A stretch of DNA of 64,000 nucleotides from Rhodanobacter thiooxydans (GTDB lineage Bacteria > Pseudomonadota > Gammaproteobacteria > Xanthomonadales > Rhodanobacteraceae). The stretch is from the NCBI RefSeq assembly GCF_021545845.1, contig NZ_CP088924.1:1-64000 (forward strand), given 5' to 3'. This document shows, in pieces, positions 41,774 through 49,097 of this stretch. Numbering within the stretch: position 1 is the stretch's first letter; every line of letters begins with the position of its first letter. The notes beneath the pieces were generated by a model that saw only the letters and a list, made by a program, of their open reading frames with translations, did no database searches and was not told the DNA's origin. The translations under genes were made by a program, and so were the position numbers.

Positions 41774-42433
41774 ATGAAGACCGTAGACACCACTGTGCGT
41801 ATCGAGCGCCGGCATCTCCACCTTCGCGTGGGATTGCAACACCTCGAGCGCGAGATCGAGGCTCTATGGCCCCGGATGGGCCAGTTCATCGCCTATCCGG
41901 GCCAGGCCGTGCACCTCAGCTTCCTGCTCGAGGAAGAGGAGGGTGGCGCGCCGCGTTGGCAACTCCACGCGGCACTCGCTTCCTACCACCAGATGCAGAC
42001 CTTTTGCTCCCGTTCGGCGGCCACCGTTCGTGGCTACCTCACCGTGGGCAGTCCAGGCGCCGAGAGGCGCATGCTCCCGGAGGACTACATCGCAATGCAC
42101 CGAATGGCGATCGCCGAAGCCCTGACGGGCCAGGCGGCCGTTGAGGTGCTCGCTGGCCTTCGCATGCACGCATCGTTCGCCTATTACGACGGTGGCGACG
42201 GCTCCGACCAAACCTGGTTCGCAGCGCGTGGCTGGACGCCCACTCGCCGAGACGATGGCGGCTGGGAACTCAACATGGAGATGAGTCCGGCAACGTCTGT
42301 TGCCGACTTGGAAACGGACACGTACGGCCTCCACAAGGTGACCAGCGCGTACCGCTCCAGCATCACCCTCGACGCGACCAGCCAGCAACGGCTCACCGAG
42401 ATCACGGCGCCCGCAATGGCATCGCTGTTCTAA
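41774..42433 (+). CDS. Hypothetical protein, 219 aa
   Basis: Not recognised. A soluble mixed alpha/beta protein with no signal peptide; a basic N-terminal strand region (VRIERRHLHLRVG) and an acidic stretch EEEEGG near residue 57. GAGG precedes the ATG by 8 bases. Its neighbour at 42518 has almost the same length but I see no clear sequence relationship. It is preceded by the full set of leader modules (terminator, hairpin-pseudoknot, CACC run, two-tier helix). Confidence 0.65.
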   Translation: MKTVDTTVRIERRHLHLRVGLQHLEREIEALWPRMGQFIAYPGQAVHLSFLLEEEEGGAPRWQLHAALASYHQMQTFCSRSAATVRGYLTVGSPGAERRMLPEDYIAMHRMAIAEALTGQAAVEVLAGLRMHASFAYYDGGDGSDQTWFAARGWTPTRRDDGGWELNMEMSPATSVADLETDTYGLHKVTSAYRSSITLDATSQQRLTEITAPAMASLF

Positions 42434-42442
42434 ACCTTCCTT

Positions 42443-42511
42443 CCACCACCCTCGCCGGGCATGACCATTGCCCACGGGCGTGGCGTGCTCGGCGCTTTTC
42501 CTCACACGGAG
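42443..42511 (+). promoter_or_regulatory. CACC run with two-tier helix upstream of 42518
   Basis: CCACCACC is followed by CGCCGGGCA (42453-42461), which pairs with TGCTCGGCG (42486-42494; one G-T pair), enclosing a small GCC/GGC hairpin near 42470-42479. GGAG is the ribosome site. Confidence 0.6.
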
Positions 42512-42517
42512 ATTCGC

Positions 42518-43174
42518 ATGAGCTCGTTTCTTGAATATCGCCACGTCGCGATCGCTATCGACACCACGTCCGTCGCCGACGGGGTCACCATGCCGGCGAA
42601 CGCGCCGGCGACGTTGTATGTCGCCCTCGTAGAAGGGGGTGACTCGAACGTGACAACCATCAAGCGCAGCGCCAATGGGCGCGAGCGTGAGGTGCTTGCA
42701 CGGCGCTGGCTCCTGGCGGTACTGGGCGACCACGACGATGTCATGGAGCGCGTTGCGCTGGTCTCAGTCTCCGCCGAAAGCGGCAGCACCTGTATGGGCA
42801 CGCGGCGCGCCTCCGGATCCATCACGGCCGAGCAGTACATCCGTAAGTACCGCCGTCTCCTCGCCAAGGCCGTAACCGGCTGGGACGGGCTCATGCCTTT
42901 GTTGCACTCCCGCGTGGTCATCGGCGATGCCGATGCTGCGCTCGAGCAGAGCCCGTTTTTCCAGGCTCTGGCAACGCAAGGTCGGATTGAGCCGCATACC
43001 TACGGTCGCAAGGCCATCCGACTCACCCCGGAAGGGGGCCGCGCGGACAGCGTCATTCAGACGCTGGCCCACGTGCACGCCCTCGGGCGTGCGTGCCCTG
43101 AAATCGAGATCGGGCTTGACGACCTCGGCTACGTCGATGCTCTGCTGGCCACTACGGCACGGCGCGCGGCTTAG
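42518..43174 (+). CDS. Hypothetical protein, 218 aa
   Basis: Not recognised. The ATG at 42518 has CGGAG upstream. Residues about 1-85 are strand-rich (YVALVEGGDSN), the rest mixed, with a Y-I-R-K-Y-R-R-L-L-A-K basic helix near 110. No membrane segments. A stable hairpin follows the stop. Confidence 0.65.
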   Translation: MSSFLEYRHVAIAIDTTSVADGVTMPANAPATLYVALVEGGDSNVTTIKRSANGREREVLARRWLLAVLGDHDDVMERVALVSVSAESGSTCMGTRRASGSITAEQYIRKYRRLLAKAVTGWDGLMPLLHSRVVIGDADAALEQSPFFQALATQGRIEPHTYGRKAIRLTPEGGRADSVIQTLAHVHALGRACPEIEIGLDDLGYVDALLATTARRAA

Positions 43175-43187
43175 TTCCCACACCTTT

Positions 43188-43217
43188 GCGGCCCCGATAG
43201 GGGCCGCATCCTTTCCT
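43188..43217 (+). terminator. Terminator-like hairpin
   Basis: GCGGCCCC (43188-43195) and GGGGCCGC (43200-43207) pair around a GATA loop, followed by ATCCTTTCCT. The T-content downstream is modest. Confidence 0.6.
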
Positions 43218-43220
43218 GAT

Positions 43221-43270
43221 CCACCACCCAACACGCCACGTGCCCCGCGCCGTGGCGTTTCACCTAGAGG
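43221..43270 (+). promoter_or_regulatory. CACC run and hairpin upstream of the GHKL gene
   Basis: CCACCACCC (43221-43229) precedes ACGCCACG (43233-43240), which pairs with CGTGGCGT (43251-43258). AGAGG at 43266-43270 is the ribosome site for ATG 43279. Confidence 0.55.
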
Positions 43271-43278
43271 TACACACC

Positions 43279-44907
43279 ATGAATAACACCATCCGTCTGC
43301 AGGCCGACGAGCGTGCCCTGTTCACAAACCTGCGCGAGGCCTTTTCTCCGGCCAGTGTCTACGGTGAGCTGCTCCAGAACGCGCGGCGCGCTGGTGCAAC
43401 GCACATCGACGTGACCTTTGACGGTCAGACCCTCAGCGTGACCGATAACGGTCACGGCATCGCAGACCTACAGCAGCTCCTGCTGAAGGCATCGTCCGAT
43501 TGGGACAGCAGCGTCATCGAGGAAGATCGCCCGTTTGGGATGGGCTTCCTCGCGGCGTTGTACGCCTGCGATTCGATCCGGGTTGCTACTCGAACCTACG
43601 GCAGCCCGGCGCGCGGCTTCGTTGCCATGACCGAGCACGTGCTCGCCGGCGATCCCGTGGTCGTGGTTCCCGTTGCGCACGAGCTGGTCGGTACCACCAT
43701 CACCCTGTACGGCTTCAGCGTGCACGGCGCCTCGGCGGGCATACCGAATGATCCGATCGCCGCGGTTGCCCGCATGCTGAACGCGGCGGTACGCGGCTTT
43801 CCCGTTCCGGTGTTCTTCAACGGCACGGCCCTGTTGCGCCCTGACGCCGAGGACGATGCGTTCGTGTCTACGAGCTTCGGCAAGGTGCGCTTGTGCCTGG
43901 CCGACGGTGTCGGAGCCACCTACGTGCAGGGTCTGCCTGTCGAGTTGGACCGACAGCGTGGCCGCCAGACGGTGATCCACCTCGACTCCTCGTTCCGCGC
44001 ACGTTTGCCTGACCGGCTGCATCTGGTTGATGGCGCGGGCGCGAGGCGCCGGATACGAGCGGGCCTCACCGAGGTGGCCCAGGAGACCCTGCGTCGCCTC
44101 AAGGCGACCATGGAGCCGCGCGACTTCCTCTTGGCCCACGCCCGCCATTGTGCGACGTGGGGATGTCCAGAGCTGCTCGATGACGTCCCCTTCGTTCTCG
44201 GGGAGTGGTTTGTTGACTGGCAGTCCCGGCGTCCGGGTCGGGCCAATTCCGACGATGATCGCCCCGTGCTCGATGGGGTCCTCTCGAAGGATGAGATCCT
44301 GGCCAAGGGGGTTGTCCTGCTCCCCGAGGGTGACTGCGCCGTGGCCCACGCTTGGACCGCCGCTAGCGGTTACTTCACGTGGGAGACGACCGGCTACCTC
44401 AGCGACTCCCATTGGCTGACGCAAGCGGCCGCAGAAGACCTCAGCGACGACGCCTTCCAAGTCGATGTCGAAGGGGAGGGTCGGTCCCAGCTCGTCGAGC
44501 TTACCGAGTACCTCGTTCGCTGTTCCGCAGTCGATCGCATCCGCATCACGCGCATCTCCACTGGTGAAGCGCATGAGGTGGACATGATCGTTCTCACCGA
44601 TCCGCAGGACTCGTGGCGCAGGGTTATTCACATCGTCCGGCGCGAGAGCATCATGGGATCCATTCGCCTGTTCAGCTCCTACGTGGACGAGTTCGGCAGC
44701 TGGCAGGAGAGTGAGGAAGACGACGACGTCGCCAAATTGGAGGCCGCTCACGCGGAACTGGTGGCGACATCGCCCGAGCACCTGCTGGAGCTGCGCCTCA
44801 ACCGCGCGAACCGGCTCACCGATCAGTCTCCGCGCTTCGCCGGCCGTCGCTTCATCGTGTCGTTCGACGAAAAGGGAGCACTGAAGGAAATCCAAGCCGC
44901 TGCCTAA
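43279..44907 (+). CDS. GHKL (HSP90-like) ATPase-domain protein
   Basis: The 542-residue product has a GHKL ATP-binding domain at about residues 10-200: N-box E30-L-L-Q-N34-A-R-R-A, G1 box DNGHG (56-60) and G2 box FGMGF (86-90). The remaining 340 residues have no recognised domain and no phospho-acceptor histidine or HSP90 middle-domain signature. Families with this head include HSP90-like, MutL-like and Paraclostridium-type defence ATPases (for example MORC- or GHKL-containing immune proteins). The gene is isolated by hairpins on both sides and stands near the MoxR/VWA cassette. Function unknown. Confidence 0.75.
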   Translation: MNNTIRLQADERALFTNLREAFSPASVYGELLQNARRAGATHIDVTFDGQTLSVTDNGHGIADLQQLLLKASSDWDSSVIEEDRPFGMGFLAALYACDSIRVATRTYGSPARGFVAMTEHVLAGDPVVVVPVAHELVGTTITLYGFSVHGASAGIPNDPIAAVARMLNAAVRGFPVPVFFNGTALLRPDAEDDAFVSTSFGKVRLCLADGVGATYVQGLPVELDRQRGRQTVIHLDSSFRARLPDRLHLVDGAGARRRIRAGLTEVAQETLRRLKATMEPRDFLLAHARHCATWGCPELLDDVPFVLGEWFVDWQSRRPGRANSDDDRPVLDGVLSKDEILAKGVVLLPEGDCAVAHAWTAASGYFTWETTGYLSDSHWLTQAAAEDLSDDAFQVDVEGEGRSQLVELTEYLVRCSAVDRIRITRISTGEAHEVDMIVLTDPQDSWRRVIHIVRRESIMGSIRLFSSYVDEFGSWQESEEDDDVAKLEAAHAELVATSPEHLLELRLNRANRLTDQSPRFAGRRFIVSFDEKGALKEIQAAA

Positions 44908-44950
44908 GGGCACACCGACGACGCGCGCCACGTGCGTCACCACCAACCGA

Positions 44951-44979
44951 CCAGGGGCTCATGCCCCTGGTTTTTTTTT
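44951..44979 (+). terminator. Strong Rho-independent terminator
   Basis: CCAGGGG (44951-44957) pairs with CCCCTGG (44964-44970), followed by nine T. It ends the GHKL unit. Confidence 0.95.
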
Positions 44980-45043
44980 GCCCTCGCTTGTGATAAATCT
45001 ACGCCATCGAATCCCACTCCTCTGGCGATCTCGATACGGTTCC

Positions 45044-45086
45044 TACCTGCCTTGCAGGTAAACCCACGCTGAGGGTCACAGTCAGC
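45044..45086 (+). promoter_or_regulatory. Hairpin-pseudoknot RNA element, copy E
   Basis: Hairpin ACCTGC-CTT-GCAGGT (45045-45059, extendable by T/A) precedes a pseudoknot: helix 1 ACCC (45062-45065) with GGGT (45073-45076); helix 2 GCTGA (45068-45072) with TCAGC (45082-45086). The spacer is CACAG, as in the other copies. Confidence 0.78.
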
Positions 45087-45091
45087 ACGCA

Positions 45092-45156
45092 ACACCACCC
45101 ACCCGGCCGGGACGAGATCCCGCCCGGGACTCCTCTCGGCCTTTCGCCAGAGGAGT
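45092..45156 (+). promoter_or_regulatory. Bistable leader that can sequester the ribosome site of 45164
   Basis: After ACACCACCC, GGCCGGGA (45105-45112) can pair with TCTCGGCC (45134-45141), enclosing TCCC/GGGA (45118-45121, 45126-45129). Alternatively CTCCTCT (45130-45136) pairs with the Shine-Dalgarno AGAGGAG (45149-45155), extended by GGC/GCC inside. Both folds use 45134-45140, so they exclude each other. Confidence 0.7.
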
Positions 45157-45163
45157 TTCACCC

Positions 45164-46021
45164 ATGTTTACCAAGACTGCGGCCCGCTGGGCTGCACGCT
45201 TGCGCACGCCCGTAGTGGTGCGCGCTCGTCGCGTCGTGGCCTCCATCCGGAGGGAACCCCGTTCCACCGTCACCAGCACGCAGCAGCAGAAGGCAGAGGT
45301 TTGCCAGCTGCTTCTGTTCGGCGACGGCGCCAAGGCCAAACGCAATCGCCAGCCCAAGCCCAAAGGTAAGCGCGTCAAGGGCTGCCAATACCGACTCAAG
45401 CTGTCCTTCCGAGCGACACCGCGAAAGATCGCCTACCGCGCTCACGCTCGGAAGGAAGAGGAGGTCAACGGCTACACCTGGAGCGACGACGGTATGTACC
45501 GTCTCCACTCCATCCTGCTGAACGAAAGTCTGCAGACCCTGCGGGCGATGTGCGAGCGGAAGTCGGTACGAGCCGCCGAGATCATTGCCTGGATGTTCCG
45601 CGGCAATCCGTCGGAGACCTTCTCGTTCGAGGAGTGCTGCCGGCTGTTCAAGATGGAGCTTCCCGATCCCGAAAACGGCGAGCTGGTCGATGTTGGCCAG
45701 CAAGACCCGGACGTCCTGCGCAATCAGGCACGGCTGTGGATCAAGAAGGCCTACGGTGCGGAGCTCCCGCACGCAAAGGTGCTCCGTCAGGCCATTCTCG
45801 ACGCCGAAGGCGGCAACGAGGACGCCATCGCCTGGATCCTCTCCGATCAGGAGGCCCCGCTGTCCTTTCGCGAGTGCGTCGATGCCCTCGGGTTCGACGC
45901 GGAAGACGCGCGGAAGGAAGTGAAGCTGCAAACCACCATCGTTGACCCGCTCGAACGCGGCATCGACGAGATCATCGACCGAGTCTTCGGTCAGTCCTAC
46001 CAGATGGCTATCGCCGTCTGA
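45164..46021 (+). CDS. Hypothetical protein with an internal repeat, 285 aa
   Basis: The N-terminal 75 residues are basic. Two similar units follow, residues about 138-166 (IIAWMFRGNPSETF then SFEECCRLF) and 220-248 (AIAWILSDQEAPL then SFRECVDALG). The pattern W-x-x-S/G ... F/L-S-F-x-x-C resembles a small helical motif seen in many bacterial and phage proteins of unknown role, possibly DNA-binding. AGAGGAG is the ribosome site. Function unknown. Confidence 0.65.
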   Translation: MFTKTAARWAARLRTPVVVRARRVVASIRREPRSTVTSTQQQKAEVCQLLLFGDGAKAKRNRQPKPKGKRVKGCQYRLKLSFRATPRKIAYRAHARKEEEVNGYTWSDDGMYRLHSILLNESLQTLRAMCERKSVRAAEIIAWMFRGNPSETFSFEECCRLFKMELPDPENGELVDVGQQDPDVLRNQARLWIKKAYGAELPHAKVLRQAILDAEGGNEDAIAWILSDQEAPLSFRECVDALGFDAEDARKEVKLQTTIVDPLERGIDEIIDRVFGQSYQMAIAV

Positions 46022-46034
46022 TCACCCCAACGGG

Positions 46035-46072
46035 GAGTCCGCTCCCCTTGGGGGCGGACTCTCCTTTTTCTT
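46035..46072 (+). terminator. Rho-independent terminator just upstream of the MoxR gene
   Basis: GAGTCCGC (46035-46042) with GCGGACTC (46054-46061), and CCCC with GGGG inside, form a 12-bp stem with a TT loop. TCCTTTTTCTTT follows. The next ribosome site GGAGAG is directly adjacent, so the structure could terminate upstream transcription or attenuate the MoxR gene. Confidence 0.8.
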
Positions 46073-46083
46073 TGGAGAGACCC

Positions 46084-47181
46084 ATGTATAACCCCGCCCT
46101 CAACACCATCACCGTCGACGACAAGCTCCTCGCGCTCCAGCAGTCGGAGTTCCCGGATCTGTACGAGGCCAACGCGGTCGAACAGCGAAGCTACAAGGTC
46201 GCAACCAGCGATCTCGCTGCTCTGGGACTGGACGCCTACGCCGGCAACGGCGTGTACGTCTACACCGGAACCGAACGCCACCCGCACCTGGTGCCGCTCA
46301 ACCCGGACTACCAGTTCGACAACGTCGATCTGGACCGGCTGATCACGGTGTGCTTGAACCGTGAGTGGGAGCGTCTCCCGTCGGCTCCACGCCGCGGCCT
46401 GCTCGTCATGGGGCCGAAAGGCACCGGCAAGTCGAGCTACCTCGCACAGCGACTCGCTCGTCAGGGCATCCCGGCAGCACGCATGAGCTGGGGCCCGAAC
46501 ATGACCTCGGCCGACTCGGTCTATTCGCGCACCCTTGTGGGCGGAGACATCGTGGTCGAACCGGGCGCACTGTGGCAGGCAGCTGAAGGTGGCTACCCGG
46601 CCATCATCGAGGAGATCGACCTGGCGCAACCGGCCGAGCTGGCGGCGCTTAATGACCTGATCGACATTGGTCGCTACACGATCCCGGAAACGGGTGAAGT
46701 GATTGTCGCCAAGCGCGGCTTCTGCGTCTTCGCTACCTGCAACTCCATGTTCATGGAGGACCGGGCAGGGGGCTACGCGGGCACCCGGCAGCAGAACATC
46801 GCTGTGCTGGACCGCTTCTTCAAGTTCGTGATGGAACATGCGAGCGAGAAGGCCGAAGCCGACTTCATCGCCAAGCTGTACCCGGAGATGGACGACGATG
46901 TGGTCAAAGGCTACGCACGGTTCATGACCATGATCCACCGGGCGGCTGACCCGATGTCGGGTTTCGCGGACGGCAAGGGCACCACCCACCGGCTCTCGCT
47001 CGACTTCGGCCGGCGCAACCTGATCGATTGGCTCGATCTGACTGCGTCGTTTGAGTACTTGGAGAAGCCCGGCTTCAACGTGCCGTTGTACGCGCTTCGA
47101 CCGGTCTACACGGCCGTCCTCACGGACGCCGAGCAGGCCACCGTGAACGCGCTGTTCGAACTCGTCTTCGGGAGCAAGTGA
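46084..47181 (+). CDS. MoxR/CobS-like AAA+ ATPase
   Basis: The 365-residue protein has Walker A MGPKGTGKSS near residue 109, Walker B AIIEEIDLAQ near 173, a sensor-1-type FATCNSM near 215 and R-rich sensor-2 region near 300. This is the MoxR branch, close to CobS of cobaltochelatase. MoxR ATPases act as chaperones or remodelers together with VWA-domain proteins; here a DUF3150 protein and a VWA protein follow. The same trio occurs in SXT- and IncA/C-type elements as I recall, with unknown function. GGAGAG precedes the ATG. Confidence 0.85.
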   Translation: MYNPALNTITVDDKLLALQQSEFPDLYEANAVEQRSYKVATSDLAALGLDAYAGNGVYVYTGTERHPHLVPLNPDYQFDNVDLDRLITVCLNREWERLPSAPRRGLLVMGPKGTGKSSYLAQRLARQGIPAARMSWGPNMTSADSVYSRTLVGGDIVVEPGALWQAAEGGYPAIIEEIDLAQPAELAALNDLIDIGRYTIPETGEVIVAKRGFCVFATCNSMFMEDRAGGYAGTRQQNIAVLDRFFKFVMEHASEKAEADFIAKLYPEMDDDVVKGYARFMTMIHRAADPMSGFADGKGTTHRLSLDFGRRNLIDWLDLTASFEYLEKPGFNVPLYALRPVYTAVLTDAEQATVNALFELVFGSK

Positions 47182-47837
47182 TGATTCGGCTGTTCAATCG
47201 GCAGTCGGCTCTCCACGTGCAGATCGAGGCGAAAGAGGACGGTTCGGTCGTCGTCCAGGAGGGCAACAGCCTCACCCGGATGAAGTCCAGAACCTTTCCA
47301 CCGGCACTGATAAACGAGCCCTTGGGCTCGTTTGTCACGGCCCGGGTGGAGGAGTGCCTGGATCGCGGATTCCACATCGTCAGCGACAGTGACGCCGGCA
47401 ACCAGCACACCCTGAGCTTCAAAGTCAGCGGCGAGCTGGAGCTGGACAGCCTGGTGCAGGCATTGGCCCTCATGAAGGTGGACGAGAGGGAAGTGTCCGA
47501 TCTCGCGCTGGTGGAAGACACCTGGTGGGTGATCGGCGGTGCTCTCGTCTCGCTCGACCAGAAGTTCGGTCAGCGCAACCTCGTCTGCGAGGTGCCTGAA
47601 GCCTATGCCGAAGGGGCTGGACTGCTCTTCGCATTGACCGCGGGTACCAACGTCGTCGTGAGCAATCTCGAAGGCGACCCGCGTGAGCTGGGAACCCTGA
47701 TAGCGGCAGCGCAAGCCAAGGGGATGGTGGACGAAGCCATCCTCGAACGCCTCTACGCCATCCGTGCCCTGCAGCGTCCGATTCGCGTCGGCGCTTGTAT
47801 GGGAAACCGTAGACCCGGACTTCGCATGACCATGTGA
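47181..47837 (+). CDS. Hypothetical protein, 218 aa
   Basis: Not recognised. The ATG directly follows the MoxR stop (TGATG), with GGGAGC upstream, so it is translationally coupled to the ATPase. The product is soluble, mixed alpha/beta, starting with a strand-rich region (LHVQIEAKEDGSVVV). It may be a dedicated partner of the ATPase. Confidence 0.65.
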   Translation: MIRLFNRQSALHVQIEAKEDGSVVVQEGNSLTRMKSRTFPPALINEPLGSFVTARVEECLDRGFHIVSDSDAGNQHTLSFKVSGELELDSLVQALALMKVDEREVSDLALVEDTWWVIGGALVSLDQKFGQRNLVCEVPEAYAEGAGLLFALTAGTNVVVSNLEGDPRELGTLIAAAQAKGMVDEAILERLYAIRALQRPIRVGACMGNRRPGLRMTM

Positions 47838-47845
47838 CGTCCGTA

Positions 47846-47880
47846 GAAGACCGGGTGCCGAAAGGCACCCGGGCTCTTCG
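47846..47880 (+). terminator. Long hairpin with GAAA loop
   Basis: CCGGGTGCC and GGCACCCGG pair around GAAA, extended by GAAGA/TCTTC. No T-run follows. It separates the 47181 gene from the leader of the DUF3150 gene. Confidence 0.5.
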
Positions 47881-47940
47881 CACCGTTTCGCCGTGCACAT
47901 CCGAGGGGTGTGCACCGTCAAGCAGTGGCGGAGCCTTTTC

Positions 47941-47984
47941 GCAAGCGTCGCTTGCAGAAACCCACGCAGGGGGTCACAGCCTGC
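47941..47984 (+). promoter_or_regulatory. Hairpin-pseudoknot RNA element, copy F
   Basis: Hairpin GCAAGC-GTC-GCTTGC (47941-47955) precedes a pseudoknot: helix 1 ACCC (47960-47963) with GGGT (47971-47974); helix 2 GCAGG (47966-47970) with CCTGC (47980-47984). Spacer CACAG. Compared with D and E, both the hairpin and helix 2 have changed on both strands. Confidence 0.78.
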
Positions 47985-47987
47985 AAA

Positions 47988-48056
47988 CCACCACCACCCC
48001 GATCGGGACACATCTCCCGTTCGGGGGGTGCGTCTCGGTCGGTTACACACCCGAGG
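47988..48056 (+). promoter_or_regulatory. Bistable leader upstream of the DUF3150 gene
   Basis: After CCACCACCACC, the stretch 47996-48009 can pair with GTCTCGGTCGGT (48032-48043) over about 12 bp with one bulge, enclosing CTCCC/GGGGG. Alternatively CTCGG (48034-48038) pairs with CCGAG (48051-48055), which covers the GAGG ribosome site (48053-48056). Confidence 0.68.
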
Positions 48057-48065
48057 CTCACCACT

Positions 48066-49085
48066 ATGAACACTCCCGCCGCAACCAACGTGCTCCCTGC
48101 TGAGCACCTGGTCATCATCAACTCGAACCTTCGCGTATGGAGCGGCACGGTCAAAGTCGAACGCGACCAAGATCTGCCGGATGTCGATAAGGACAAGATG
48201 CCCCCCAAGGCACTCATGTCCGACGGACGCAAGGTGCTCGTGGATCCCAAGGAGCTCGCCGGTATGGAGAGTGTCCGCAAGGCCATCGAGCGATTCCTGA
48301 AGGCCGAAGGCTTCTCGTTCGCGGGCACTGGCATTGCCGTGTCCTCCGATCGCGCCAAGGACTTCATCGATGCCCTGCCGGGCTTCGAGGGCGACTTCCA
48401 GCAGGCGCTGGATAAGTTGATCGCAAGGCTGCCCGAGGCATACCAGGAACAGGAGGAGAAGTTTCCCGACTGGGCCTTCATCCTTGCGCAGGCCCGACCC
48501 ACCGAAATGCAGGTGCGCAACCGCTGCAAGTTCGGCATCTCCATCTTCCGGATGGCGGCGCCGGACGGCGATAACCCGGGAAGTCTGGCCAACCAGCACT
48601 ACCGGGAAATGGCCGAGCAGGCATTGCCCGACATGCTCCAGTCCATCCAGGACGGCGCCGAGAAGCTGCTGACGAAAGTCAAAGGCAAATCGAAGCTGCT
48701 CCAGTCGCAGTTGGACGGTATCCGCAAGCTGGTCCGGAAGCTGAAGGCCTTCGCCTTTCTTCATCCTGACGTAGGCCCGGCTGCCGACTCGCTGCAGGAC
48801 GTGCTGGACCACATGCCCGCCCAGGGCACGCTCAACATGACCAACGCCTACACAGCGGTATCGGTCCTGACCGAGTTGGCCAATCCCCACCAGTTGCTCG
48901 CCAAGGGCAAGGCTCTGCTCCAGGACTACCTGGCCGAAGCCAAACAGACCTCCGTCCAACCCGAGCTGGCCATTCCGGCCATGCCCGAAGAGGCGGCGGA
49001 CCCCTCCGAGGCGGCACCTGCCGTCGTTCCCACCAACACCGCTCCGCGCTCCGGCCGACGCCGCTGCCTGACGGTTACCCTGTAA
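48066..49085 (+). CDS. DUF3150-family protein
   Basis: The 339-residue product fits DUF3150: an N-terminal strand region (LVIINSNLRVWSG), basic and acidic helices (KALMSDGRKVLVDPKEL near 45, VRKAIERFLKAEGF) and a helical C-terminal part with an Ala/Pro-rich tail. DUF3150 genes sit between MoxR and VWA genes in several conjugative elements. No catalytic motif is known. The stop is 12 bases before the VWA gene start. Confidence 0.75.
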   Translation: MNTPAATNVLPAEHLVIINSNLRVWSGTVKVERDQDLPDVDKDKMPPKALMSDGRKVLVDPKELAGMESVRKAIERFLKAEGFSFAGTGIAVSSDRAKDFIDALPGFEGDFQQALDKLIARLPEAYQEQEEKFPDWAFILAQARPTEMQVRNRCKFGISIFRMAAPDGDNPGSLANQHYREMAEQALPDMLQSIQDGAEKLLTKVKGKSKLLQSQLDGIRKLVRKLKAFAFLHPDVGPAADSLQDVLDHMPAQGTLNMTNAYTAVSVLTELANPHQLLAKGKALLQDYLAEAKQTSVQPELAIPAMPEEAADPSEAAPAVVPTNTAPRSGRRRCLTVTL

Positions 49086-49097
49086 GGAGTTCCCACC

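Noticed and set aside
43468-44946. Minus-strand open frame opposite the GHKL gene
   Set aside because: The plus-strand frame has clear ATPase motifs; the antisense frame has none and runs through the downstream gap.
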